Positions 25,458 through 32,852 of a stretch of 64,000 nucleotides of DNA are shown here, one piece after another (the stretch's first letter is position 1; each line of letters begins with the position of its first letter). Source of the DNA: Streptomyces sp. RB17 (GTDB taxonomy: Bacteria; Actinomycetota; Actinomycetes; Streptomycetales; Streptomycetaceae); contig NZ_WEGL01000013.1 in the NCBI RefSeq assembly GCF_009604455.1, positions 1 through 64,000 of the forward strand, read 5' to 3'. The position numbers and the translations under genes were made by a program. The notes beneath the pieces were generated by a model. That model was given only the letters and a program-made list of their open reading frames with translations. It had not been told where the DNA came from and searched no databases.

Positions 25458-26104
25458 ACACCTGGCTCAGCATGCTGGCTGCGGTGGCTCCGGTCGCTTC
25501 CGGCTGGACGGCCCACACGCTGTGGCTGCGGCGGCGCCTGAACGTCGCCCGCCGTGACCCGCTGACCGGGCTGCGGACACGGGAGGCGTTCACCCGTCGC
25601 GCTACCGCACTGCTGCGGAACCCGCGGGCGGTCGTGGTGCTGGCCGATGTCGACCGCTTCAAGCAGATCAACGACACCTTCGGGCATGCTGCCGGAGATG
25701 CGCTGCTGAAGGCGACCGCGGCCCGGCTCGCCCACCACGTCGGCGGTTCCGGGGTGGCCGGGCGACTCGGGGGCGATGAGTTCGCCGCCGTCCTGATCGA
25801 TGACCACGGCACCGCTGCTGATCTGCTCGCCGTGCTGCACGGGGTGCTGGCTCGCCCGATCGATGGCCAGGACCCGGCGGTACACACCACAGTCTCTCTC
25901 GGCTGGGTGCGCGCCGCGGATTTCCCCGGCGAGGACCTGTCGGCTCTGCTGCGGCGAGCCGATGAGGCGATGTACGCGGCCAAGCAGGCGCGCGCCGGGG
26001 CCCGCCGGGCGGGGCTGGGGCGACTGTTCGCCACGGTCACCGGGCGGCGCGCCGGCCGCGCCGGGGCCCGGGCCGATGCTCCGGTCGTGGGGGTGGCTGC
26101 CTGA
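25454..26104 (+). CDS. GGDEF-domain protein, putative diguanylate cyclase
   Basis: This 216-residue protein has a short N-terminal hydrophobic stretch and then a complete GGDEF domain: RRDPLTGLRTREAF, VVLADVDRFKQINDTFGHAA (metal-binding Asp and substrate residues), GRLGGDEFAAVL (GGDEF at residues 106-110), and VSLGWVRA...LLRRADEAMYAAKQ. The intact GGDEF motif predicts cyclic di-GMP synthesis. The usual I-site RxxD before the motif is not seen, so product inhibition may be absent. It is coupled to the DUF2637 gene (ATGA overlap) and to the zinc-binding protein gene. In Streptomyces, c-di-GMP acts through BldD to delay development; a mobile copy in a transfer operon suggests the element adjusts host differentiation. 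Confidence 0.85.
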   Translation: MNTWLSMLAAVAPVASGWTAHTLWLRRRLNVARRDPLTGLRTREAFTRRATALLRNPRAVVVLADVDRFKQINDTFGHAAGDALLKATAARLAHHVGGSGVAGRLGGDEFAAVLIDDHGTAADLLAVLHGVLARPIDGQDPAVHTTVSLGWVRAADFPGEDLSALLRRADEAMYAAKQARAGARRAGLGRLFATVTGRRAGRAGARADAPVVGVAA

Positions 26105-26487
26105 TGTCCGCCTACGGCAAGTGCTTCGACCCGTCCGGCGCCCGGTTCGGGGTCCCCACGTACCCGTGGCGGTTCGCCCCGGACGGCTACGCCACCCGCC
26201 GTCAGCTGCGGGCGGCCGGGCTGCGGCCCGGCGGGCAGCCGGTGGCGGCTCAGGTGATGCGCCGCCACCGCGGCCGCAGGTCCGGCTACCAGGTCGCCTA
26301 CCTCTACCGCGTCGACTCCGCGAAGCCTGTCCGGCCGATGACCTCCCGCAAGTGGGGTGCGCTCGCCCTGGCGATGCTCGCCCGCCGCACCTGCCCCAAG
26401 TGCCGGATCACCTACAGCTACTGCATCCCGACCTCGCTCGGGGTGTGCGTCCTCTGCGCCTACCCCGAGGAACAGCGCGCCGCCTGA
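26104..26487 (+). CDS. RRQRL-motif zinc-binding protein
   Basis: This 127-residue basic protein carries ATRRQLRAAGLRPGGQPVAA, the motif that names the RRQRL zinc-binding family of actinobacterial mobile elements, and a C-terminal zinc ribbon (CPKCRITYSYC, then CVLC). Its ATG shares one base with the GGDEF stop (TGATG). The function is unknown; DNA binding is plausible from charge and zinc ribbon. A 77-bp gap then leads to traB. Confidence 0.75.
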   Translation: MSAYGKCFDPSGARFGVPTYPWRFAPDGYATRRQLRAAGLRPGGQPVAAQVMRRHRGRRSGYQVAYLYRVDSAKPVRPMTSRKWGALALAMLARRTCPKCRITYSYCIPTSLGVCVLCAYPEEQRAA

Positions 26488-26564
26488 CCTGTACGGGGCC
26501 CGGTCCCAAACCGACCAAAGCAGCGGCCGGGCCTCGCCATCCCTCCCAAGAGAAGGAACCCTCA

Positions 26565-28796
26565 GTGAAACACCCCGACGACGACAACGAACTCTTCAAC
26601 CGGCTGGAAGCCGAGATCGCCGCCGACTCCGACGGTGCCGTGGTCGACCTGGACAAGGCCCGTTCCGCTCGCACCGAGTCGGCCGAACGCACGCCCGACG
26701 CGTCGCCCGACTCCGGGCCCGACCGGTCGGCCGACCCGAGCGAGGCAGAGTCGGACGACTCCGGCCCGACCCTGGTTGACCGTCCGGCCCCGGCGCAGTC
26801 GGGCCCCGGTCTGATCGACCGCATCCGCGACTCCAAGCGGCTGGACGTCCTCCCGGCGTGGGTGAAGTCGGGCCCGGAGTTCACCGACGCGATGCGGTGG
26901 ATGGCCGGGCACGTCTGGCACACCATCGCCTTCCACGCGGTCCGCGTGCCATTCCTGTACGTGCCCAAGCTCATCTGGCGCTCCCCTCGCGGCCTAGCCA
27001 ACACCCTGACCCGCGTCGGCCGGTGGGCGGTCGACGCGGAGGGCGAGCCGCTGCGGCAGGCCGAGGCCCGGCGGGAGAACTCCGAGCTGTACCTGAAGCT
27101 GTCCCGGCAGCGTGACCGGCGGGTGCGGCTGCGGATGATCCTGACGATCCTCGGGGCCTTGTTCGCCCTGGGCCTGGGTCTGTTCCTGGTCTACGGCGCG
27201 GAGCTGCGCACGCAGGTCATCGGCGCCACGGTCACCGTGCTGACGCTGGGCTGGCTGGGAGCGCCGGCGGATGCGCCGCTGGCCACCCGCGCGGTCATCA
27301 AGACCGAGGTGCAGAAGCTGACCAGCGACATCGTGGTCAAGGCCATGGCGTCCATAGGCATCGGGCAGATCGCCTCCGCGGTTGCCAAGGGCCAGGACGG
27401 CATCAAGTTCGTCGCCCCGATCACCCGCGAGGGGCCCGGCTGGCGCGCGGACATCGACCTGCCCTTGGGCGTCACGGTCGCCGACGTGGCCGACCGGCGC
27501 GCTCGGCTCGCCTCCGGCCTGCGCCGCCCGCTCGGCTGTGTGTGGCCCGACGCAGACCCCAGCGAGCATGAAGGGCGCCTCATTCTCTGGGTGGGGGACC
27601 GGGACCTGTCCAAGACCGGTCTCGTCAAGTGGCCGCTCGCAGGCGCGCGCAAGCACGACATCTTCAAGCGGATCCCGTTCGGCATCGACCCGCGCGGCCG
27701 GGCTCAGTCCGTGCCGATGATCCAGCACAACATCCTGATCGGCTCGCTGCCCGGCCAGGGCAAGACCGCCTCCGTGCGCGTGTTGGCCTGCGGCGCCGCC
27801 ATGGACCCGTCCGTGGAACTGTGGCTGCACGAGAACAAGGGCACCGGCGACCTGGACTCCCTCGAATGCGTCAGCCACCGGTTCGTCTCCGGTATCGACG
27901 ACGACTCGATCAAGTACGCGGCCGACTCCCTGAAGCTGCTGCGCGAGGAAGTCATGCGCCGTGCGGCTGCGATCAAGAAGCTGCCGCGGGACCTGTGCCC
28001 GGACAAGCGCATCACCCGCGCCATCGCCGACAAACGCTCACTCAAGCTGTGGCCGCTGGTCGGGGTGTTCGATGAGTGCCAGAACCTGTTTGGCCACCCC
28101 AAGTACGGCAAACAGGCAGGTGACGACGCCGAGTTCATCATCAAGCTCGGTCGCGCCTTGGGTGTGATCCTGATCCTGGCCACGCAGCGCCCGGACAAGG
28201 ACTCGCTCCCGACCGGGATCAGCGGCAACGTGTCCATCCGGTTCGCCCTCAAGGTGGCCGGGCAGGTCGAAAACGACATGATCCTCGGCACCTCCGCCTA
28301 CAAGAACGGCGTGCGCGCCACGTCGTTCCGCCCGGAGATCGACGCCGGTAACGGCTACCTCGCCGGCGCGACTGCGCTGCCGGTCGTGGTGCGCACCGCC
28401 TACCTGGACGACCCGGCCACCAACGCCATCGCCCAGCGCGCTTACGCCCTGCGCAAGGCGGAGGGAACCCTGTCCGGTCACGCACTCGGAGAGGACCCCG
28501 ATTCCGTGACCGGTCCGTCCTACGACCTGCTCGCCGACGTCGCCGCGGTCGTGCCGCCCTCGGAAGAGCGGGTCTGGAACGAGCGGATCGCCGCCCGGCT
28601 GGCCGAGCTGCGGCCGGAGGTCTACGGCGGCTGGAAGGGCGAGAACGTCACATCCGCACTCAAGCCGCACGGCATCAAGACACGCGACGTGGCCGGGACC
28701 ACCGACGACGGCACCCGCACCACCCGCCGCGGCATCACCCGCGCCGACCTCACCAAGGCGATTGCAGATCGTGACGAAAAGCGGGGCGCCGCCTAG
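26565..28796 (+). CDS. traB: TraB-type FtsK/SpoIIIE DNA translocase, main transfer protein
   Basis: This 743-residue protein starts at GTG 26565 after AGAAGGAA. An acidic, disordered N-terminus precedes membrane segments near residues 185-240 (LRMILTILGALFALGLGLFL, VIGATVTVLTLGWLGAP) and the motor domain: Walker A GSLPGQGKTASVRV and Walker B LVGVFDECQNLFG, with LGVILILATQRPDKDSLP. The C-terminus (EERVWNERIAARLAELRPEV to RGITRADLTKAI) looks like the winged helix that binds clt repeats. TraB hexamers move double-stranded DNA between hyphae with no relaxase or type IV secretion. The symbol is by function; the element is not identified. Two 18-bp palindromes just downstream may be its target. Confidence 0.88.
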   Translation: MKHPDDDNELFNRLEAEIAADSDGAVVDLDKARSARTESAERTPDASPDSGPDRSADPSEAESDDSGPTLVDRPAPAQSGPGLIDRIRDSKRLDVLPAWVKSGPEFTDAMRWMAGHVWHTIAFHAVRVPFLYVPKLIWRSPRGLANTLTRVGRWAVDAEGEPLRQAEARRENSELYLKLSRQRDRRVRLRMILTILGALFALGLGLFLVYGAELRTQVIGATVTVLTLGWLGAPADAPLATRAVIKTEVQKLTSDIVVKAMASIGIGQIASAVAKGQDGIKFVAPITREGPGWRADIDLPLGVTVADVADRRARLASGLRRPLGCVWPDADPSEHEGRLILWVGDRDLSKTGLVKWPLAGARKHDIFKRIPFGIDPRGRAQSVPMIQHNILIGSLPGQGKTASVRVLACGAAMDPSVELWLHENKGTGDLDSLECVSHRFVSGIDDDSIKYAADSLKLLREEVMRRAAAIKKLPRDLCPDKRITRAIADKRSLKLWPLVGVFDECQNLFGHPKYGKQAGDDAEFIIKLGRALGVILILATQRPDKDSLPTGISGNVSIRFALKVAGQVENDMILGTSAYKNGVRATSFRPEIDAGNGYLAGATALPVVVRTAYLDDPATNAIAQRAYALRKAEGTLSGHALGEDPDSVTGPSYDLLADVAAVVPPSEERVWNERIAARLAELRPEVYGGWKGENVTSALKPHGIKTRDVAGTTDDGTRTTRRGITRADLTKAIADRDEKRGAA

Positions 28797-28804
28797 CCCC
28801 GGAC

Positions 28805-28844
28805 GGTGCTACCGGTAGCACCTAGCCCTGCTACCGGTAGCAGG
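28805..28844. promoter_or_regulatory. Twin 18-bp palindromes, candidate clt (TraB-binding) locus
   Basis: Two perfect palindromes, ggtgctaccggtagcacc (28805-28822) and cctgctaccggtagcagg (28827-28844), share the core tgctaccggtagca with centres 22 bp apart, two helical turns. Further half-sites (ctagcac, atagcac, ctagtgc) follow to 28885. They lie 9 bp past traB, where clt loci often occur. They could also be a terminator or operator. Confidence 0.55.
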
Positions 28845-28935
28845 CCTGCTAGCACACCACATAGCACCTGATCTGCGATCTAGTGCATAGCGCCCGCCCT
28901 GCGAAAACCCCGGAAACCACCTGGAAGGGCCCCTC

Positions 28936-29187
28936 ATGACCCTCATCGCCCTTGCTGTCGCCTGCCTGTTCGCCATCACTCTCGGTTACGCCGGAATGTG
29001 CGCGGCCAGCCCGTTCGGCACCTGCCGCAAATGCCACGGCTTCGGCTTCGCCATGGAAACCGACCGCAAGGGACGGCCCAAGCGCGGCAAGAGCTGCCGC
29101 CGCTGCAAGGCCACCGGTAAGCGCATACGCGCCGGGCGCTGGCTCTTCAACCGCGCCCAGCGGATCTACCGCGAAGGCACGCACTGA
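28936..29187 (+). CDS. Small membrane protein with DnaJ-type zinc motif
   Basis: This 83-residue protein has an N-terminal membrane helix (LIALAVACLFAITLGYAGMC) followed by two C-x-x-C-x-G-x-G-like half sites (CRKCHGFG and CRRCKATG), as in the DnaJ cysteine-rich domain, and a basic end. GGAAGGG precedes the ATG. It is the first of a run of small genes between traB and the replication operon, a position usual for spread (Spd) proteins. Likely a membrane-attached, zinc-binding accessory of transfer. Confidence 0.75.
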   Translation: MTLIALAVACLFAITLGYAGMCAASPFGTCRKCHGFGFAMETDRKGRPKRGKSCRRCKATGKRIRAGRWLFNRAQRIYREGTH

Positions 29188-29222
29188 CCACCCGCCCACA
29201 CCACCCCAAGGAGGTACCGCCC

Positions 29223-29411
29223 ATGGCCGTCACCGTCTCTCTCGTGGCCCTGTTCGGACTCGTCCTGTTCTTCCTGCTGCGCTCCAACTCCCTCGGCTAC
29301 GGCGCCGCCTTCACCGCAGCCGGGTTCGGATTCTTCCTCGCCTCCACCGGCGCCGCCGGACCCATCAACCAGCTCGCCGCCGCCGTCATCGACGCCATCC
29401 CACACCTGTGA
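29223..29411 (+). CDS. Small two-helix membrane protein, Spd-like
   Basis: This 62-residue, almost wholly hydrophobic protein contains helices VTVSLVALFGLVLFFLLRSN and FTAAGFGFFLASTGAAGPIN. It has a consensus ribosome site (AAGGAGG) upstream of ATG 29223, so it is clearly expressed. It precedes another membrane protein by 11 bp. It resembles in size and position the SpdA-type proteins of Streptomyces plasmids; sequence alone does not prove this. Confidence 0.7.
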   Translation: MAVTVSLVALFGLVLFFLLRSNSLGYGAAFTAAGFGFFLASTGAAGPINQLAAAVIDAIPHL

Positions 29412-29422
29412 GGAGCTCAGCC

Positions 29423-30031
29423 ATGAACGAACAGACCATCGCCCCACACTGGCTCGCCATCATCGCGCCCAAGGCGGCGCCCGCCATCGCTACATCCACC
29501 GTGCTGATCCTGGCCCGTATCTGGAACGCCAACGGCGCCGAACACTCCGTCGGCAACGCCGTGCTCATGACCGCGCTGTCCCTCGCCGCCGCAGCGGCCG
29601 GCGTATGCGCCAGCATCGGACGCGCCGGAGACAGCGTCATCGCCGGAACCGCGTTCGCCGCCTCCGGAGGGCTCACCCTCGCCGGGGTCGCCGGATACGC
29701 CGACGGACTGTCCCTGCCCCTGCTGCTGTGGGCGCTCGCCACCGCCATCGCCTACGGGCTCGCCGCGCGGTACTGGCGCACCGACCGCCGCGAGCGCACC
29801 GCGTACGAGCGGCAGACCAGCGCGCGCCGCGAGGAACACGCCCACATCGAGCGCGTCGAGGCTCTGCGTGCCGGAGCCCAGATCGAGGTGGCCCGTAGCG
29901 GCGCCGCCTACGCCGAGCAGCTCGCCCAGGCCCTCATCACCCGCGCCGCCTTGCCCGGCTTCGACTTCAAGGCCCTGGAAGCCGCCGGGCTGCCCGAGCT
30001 GCCCTCCGTCAGCACCAGCAAGGAGCACTGA
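29423..30031 (+). CDS. Membrane protein with helical C-terminus, Spd-like
   Basis: This 202-residue protein starts at ATG 29423 after GAGGAGC. Four hydrophobic helices occupy residues ~10-115 (AAPAIATSTVLILARIW; AVLMTALSLAAAAAGVCASI; TAFAASGGLTLAGVAGYADG; LPLLLWALATAIAYGLAARYW). A charged helical region (RRERTAYERQTSARREEHAH) and a short tail follow. It ends 2 bp before the next gene. Its place between traB and rep genes suggests a role in plasmid spread. No named family is recognised. Confidence 0.75.
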   Translation: MNEQTIAPHWLAIIAPKAAPAIATSTVLILARIWNANGAEHSVGNAVLMTALSLAAAAAGVCASIGRAGDSVIAGTAFAASGGLTLAGVAGYADGLSLPLLLWALATAIAYGLAARYWRTDRRERTAYERQTSARREEHAHIERVEALRAGAQIEVARSGAAYAEQLAQALITRAALPGFDFKALEAAGLPELPSVSTSKEH

Positions 30032-30033
30032 CC

Positions 30034-30516
30034 ATGTTCGAGATCCGCGTCATCTGCGACCTGGCCGACAGGGACCGCGTCAGCCACGCCCTGGCCGCCG
30101 CGTTCGACACCGGCCCGGCACGCCAGTACCCCACCCACGACGGCAAGCGCACCCGGCTGTACGTCACCGCCGACCACCGGCCCGCCCCTGAGCCGTCGTC
30201 CATGGCCCCTCACTGGCCCGCCCCGGAAGAGGCATACGCGCTCGCCCCCAGCATCATCAGCGAAATCGGATGGACCGCCCGGACAGCGGCCAACAGGCCG
30301 TTCTACGACGGGCTGAACCGCGAGTTCTGGCTCCGCAAGGCCGCTCTGTTGGACCGGATCGCGCTGAGCGACGAAGCCGACCGCGTCACCAACGACGCCG
30401 CCGACCTCGCCACCCGAGCCGCGCATCGGCTGATGGAGCTGGACGGCACGGCCATCATCTGCGCCCCGCGCTACTACGTCCGCCAGCAGTACGCCGCGTG
30501 GGCCAAGAACCAGTAG
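30034..30516 (+). CDS. Hypothetical AICE protein
   Basis: This 160-residue soluble protein has a short alpha/beta start (MFEIRVICDLADRDRVSHAL) and a helical C-terminal part (FWLRKAALLDRIALSDEADR, ATRAAHRLMELDGTAII). It begins 2 bp after the preceding stop, so it is in the same operon as the membrane proteins. I do not recognise a family; similar small proteins are common before replication genes of AICEs. Confidence 0.65.
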   Translation: MFEIRVICDLADRDRVSHALAAAFDTGPARQYPTHDGKRTRLYVTADHRPAPEPSSMAPHWPAPEEAYALAPSIISEIGWTARTAANRPFYDGLNREFWLRKAALLDRIALSDEADRVTNDAADLATRAAHRLMELDGTAIICAPRYYVRQQYAAWAKNQ

Positions 30517-30521
30517 CAACG

Positions 30522-30574
30522 CCGCGGCGGCGGGACTCCCCAGCAAGGTCGCCCGCCGCCGCGGTTCTCCCTGC
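30522..30574 (+). promoter_or_regulatory. Conserved stem-loop element, copy 2
   Basis: A perfect 13-bp stem, ccgcggcggcggg (30522-30534) with cccgccgccgcgg (30552-30564), closes the loop actccccagcaaggtcg. Bases 30532-30574 match 24106-24148 with one difference. It lies 34 bp before the prim-pol start, in a 91-bp gap. Two copies before two operons, with the loop and 3' side conserved, suggest a shared regulatory RNA or protein-binding site. A terminator for the upstream operon is an alternative. Confidence 0.7.
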
Positions 30575-30607
30575 CCATCCGTAAGACAGAACAGGAGAAC
30601 CCCCAGC

Positions 30608-31507
30608 ATGCCGCACCCGGACGGCTCTGCCCAGCTCACCGCCGCGCTTGACGCAGCGTCGCGTGACTGGCGCGTCTTCCCCCTCATCCCCGGCGACAAG
30701 CGCCCGGCCGTCTCCGACTGGGAGACCCGCGCCACCACCGACCCAGACCGCATCATCCGCGCATGGTCCGTCGCCGCCTTCAACGTCGGCATCGCCACCG
30801 GCCCCTCCGGCCTGGTCGTCATCGACCTGGACAAGCCCAAGCACCCCGGCGACACCCCGCCAGCCGCCTGGGCCGAGCACGACGTCACTGACGGCGCCGA
30901 CGTGCTCGCCGTACTCTGCGAGCGCTACGGACAGCCCTTCCCCGCCGACACGCACACGGTCCGCACCTGGAGCGGCGGCACCCACCTGTACTTCCTCGCG
31001 CCCGAGGGCGAGCCCCTGCGCAACACCGCCGGGGACAGCGCCCGTGGACTGGGCTGGAAGGTCGACACCCGCGCGTGGGGCGGACTCGTGGTCGGCGCCG
31101 GCAGCACCTTCGAAGGGCGCCCGTACGCGGTCACCCGCAACGCCCCCGTGGCACCCCTGCCGGACTGGCTCGTCGAACTCCTGCGCCCGGCCCCACTTCC
31201 CCCGCAGACGCCCATCACGGTCGCCCTCACTGGCCGGGGACGACGCACAGCCTTCCTTCGCTCGGCGATCAACGGGGAGGTGCACCGGGTCACCGGCTCC
31301 GGCGCGCACGAGCACAACAACGCGCTGTACGTCGCCGCGGTCGCCCTCGGACAGCTCGTTGCCGGGGGCGAGCTGAGCGAAGCCGACGTCACCGGCTGGC
31401 TCCTCACCGCCGCGCTCCAAGTCGGCCAGGGCGAGCGCGAGGCGCGGCGCACCATCGCTTCCGGTCTCCGGGCCGGAGCACGACGCCCCCGGACGGTCGC
31501 AGCATGA
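30608..31507 (+). CDS. Bifunctional primase-polymerase (prim-pol) replication protein
   Basis: This 299-residue archaeo-eukaryotic-type primase has W-R-V-F-P-L-x-P-x-x-K-x-P near the start (DWRVFPLIPGDKRPAVSDWE), NVGIATGPSGLVVIDLDKP (the metal-binding D-x-D), TWSGGTHLYFLAPEG and RAWGGLVVGAGSTFEGRPY. These are the standard prim-pol motifs. A helical C-terminal part follows. It primes and copies DNA during autonomous replication of the excised element; AICEs of this class use prim-pol in place of a rolling-circle RepSA. The ATGA overlap with the next gene couples it to the helicase. Confidence 0.88.
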   Translation: MPHPDGSAQLTAALDAASRDWRVFPLIPGDKRPAVSDWETRATTDPDRIIRAWSVAAFNVGIATGPSGLVVIDLDKPKHPGDTPPAAWAEHDVTDGADVLAVLCERYGQPFPADTHTVRTWSGGTHLYFLAPEGEPLRNTAGDSARGLGWKVDTRAWGGLVVGAGSTFEGRPYAVTRNAPVAPLPDWLVELLRPAPLPPQTPITVALTGRGRRTAFLRSAINGEVHRVTGSGAHEHNNALYVAAVALGQLVAGGELSEADVTGWLLTAALQVGQGEREARRTIASGLRAGARRPRTVAA

Positions 31508-32661
31508 GCGCCAACCCCATCCCGCCCCTGCACCTGTACTCCGTGCCCAGCGACCCCGAACCGGCCCCCACGGCGCCGCCGAAGCGGGAGCGCCCACGGA
31601 CCGCATGGACGGCCGATCAGCTCATGGCCGCGCACTTCCCCGAGCCGAAATGGGCCGTGCCCGGCATCCTCGCCGAGGGCGTCAGCGTTCTCGCCGGACC
31701 GCCGAAGGTCGGCAAGTCCTGGCTCTCCCTCGGACTGGGTCTGTCGGTTGCCGCTGGCAGCAAGGCGTTTGACTCCGTGTCCGTCGAGGGCGGGCCGGTG
31801 CTGTACCTCGCCCTGGAAGACACCCCGCGCCGTCTGCAGACCCGTATGGGCAAGCTCCTCGGAGGGCAGCCCGCGCCGGCCGGTCTGACCCTGGTCACCG
31901 AATGCCCACCCTTCCCTCAGGGCGGCACCGAGGCCATCGCCCAGTGGCTGGAGCGCAACCTGGCCGCGCGGATGGTTGTTATCGACGTGTTCGCCAAGAT
32001 GCGCGGACAGGCCCCGGCCGGGGCATCGGCGTACGACGCGGACTATGTGGCCGTCGGATACGCCAAGCGGCTCGCGGACCACTACGGTGTGGCCGTCGTC
32101 CTGGTCCACCACGTCCGCAAGGCAGGCTCCGAGGACTTCCTCACCGAGGTCTCCGGCACCAACGGCATCGCCGGAGCGGCTGACGCCACCCTCGTACTCA
32201 AGCGGGCCCGCGGGCAGGCGGACGGCATCCTGCACGTCACCGGCCGCGACGTGGATGAGGCTGAGTACGCCCTCAGCTTCCAACCCGGCTCCGGTGCCTG
32301 GCACCTGTTGGACGGCCCGGTCTCCGACCACACCGTCAGCGACACCCGCGCCACGATCCTGCGCTACGTCCGCGCCCACCCCGGTGCCAAGCCGAAGAAC
32401 ATGGCGGGCGAGCTGCCGCACGTCGACCTCGACACGATCCGCCGCACCTGCAGCCGCATGGCCGACGCCGGACAGCTCACCAAGGATGCCGGCGGCCGGT
32501 ACTACCCGGACACCGAAGCCCGGACGCAGGGCGCCCAAGAGGTGTCCGCACTGTCCGGCTGTCCGGTTGCCTCCTCTGACCTGCACGAACACCCCGGACA
32601 GTCGGAATTGGAGCTGTCCGGCCTGTCCGGTGCGGACGAAGCCGAAGGGACGGCGAAATGA
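31504..32661 (+). CDS. RepA-like hexameric helicase/AAA ATPase
   Basis: This 385-residue RecA-fold ATPase of the RSF1010 RepA type starts at ATG 31504. Walker A is LAGPPKVGKSWLSL and Walker B is ARMVVIDVFAKMRG. VAVVLVHHVRKAG and the preceding ALEDTPRRLQTRM complete the AAA_25 pattern. The C-terminal region (GAKPKNMAGELPHVDLDTIR onwards) is a winged helix. The last ~50 codons are rich in ctgtccgg repeats (about 32548-32628), giving LSGCPV and LELSGLSG. It is coupled by 4-bp overlaps to prim-pol and to xis. It should load on and unwind the element origin. Confidence 0.85.
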   Translation: MSANPIPPLHLYSVPSDPEPAPTAPPKRERPRTAWTADQLMAAHFPEPKWAVPGILAEGVSVLAGPPKVGKSWLSLGLGLSVAAGSKAFDSVSVEGGPVLYLALEDTPRRLQTRMGKLLGGQPAPAGLTLVTECPPFPQGGTEAIAQWLERNLAARMVVIDVFAKMRGQAPAGASAYDADYVAVGYAKRLADHYGVAVVLVHHVRKAGSEDFLTEVSGTNGIAGAADATLVLKRARGQADGILHVTGRDVDEAEYALSFQPGSGAWHLLDGPVSDHTVSDTRATILRYVRAHPGAKPKNMAGELPHVDLDTIRRTCSRMADAGQLTKDAGGRYYPDTEARTQGAQEVSALSGCPVASSDLHEHPGQSELELSGLSGADEAEGTAK

Positions 32662-32852
32662 GCGCCCGTACGCGAGACGAGAAGATGACCGTCAAGGAGG
32701 TCATCGCTGATCTCAAGGTCGCCCCGTCGACCTTCTACCGGTGGCGCCAGCTCGGGAGGGGACCCCGCGCGATCAAGCTCCCGAACGGCGACGTGCGGAT
32801 CCGGCGGTCGGAGTACGAGCGTTGGCTTGCGGAGCGGGAGGACGCTGCGTGA
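32658..32852 (+). CDS. xis: Excisionase (Xis), MerR-like HTH
   Basis: This 64-residue protein has the winged-helix layout of AICE excisionases: MTVKEVIADLKVAPSTFYRW (helix-turn-helix), RQLGRGPRAIKLPNGDVRIR (wing) and SEYERWLAEREDA (final helix). It overlaps both RepA-like (ATGA) and integrase (GTGA) genes by four bases. It bends att DNA and directs the integrase to excise the element. The alternative is a small regulator, but the position makes Xis most likely. Confidence 0.85.
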   Translation: MSARTRDEKMTVKEVIADLKVAPSTFYRWRQLGRGPRAIKLPNGDVRIRRSEYERWLAEREDAA

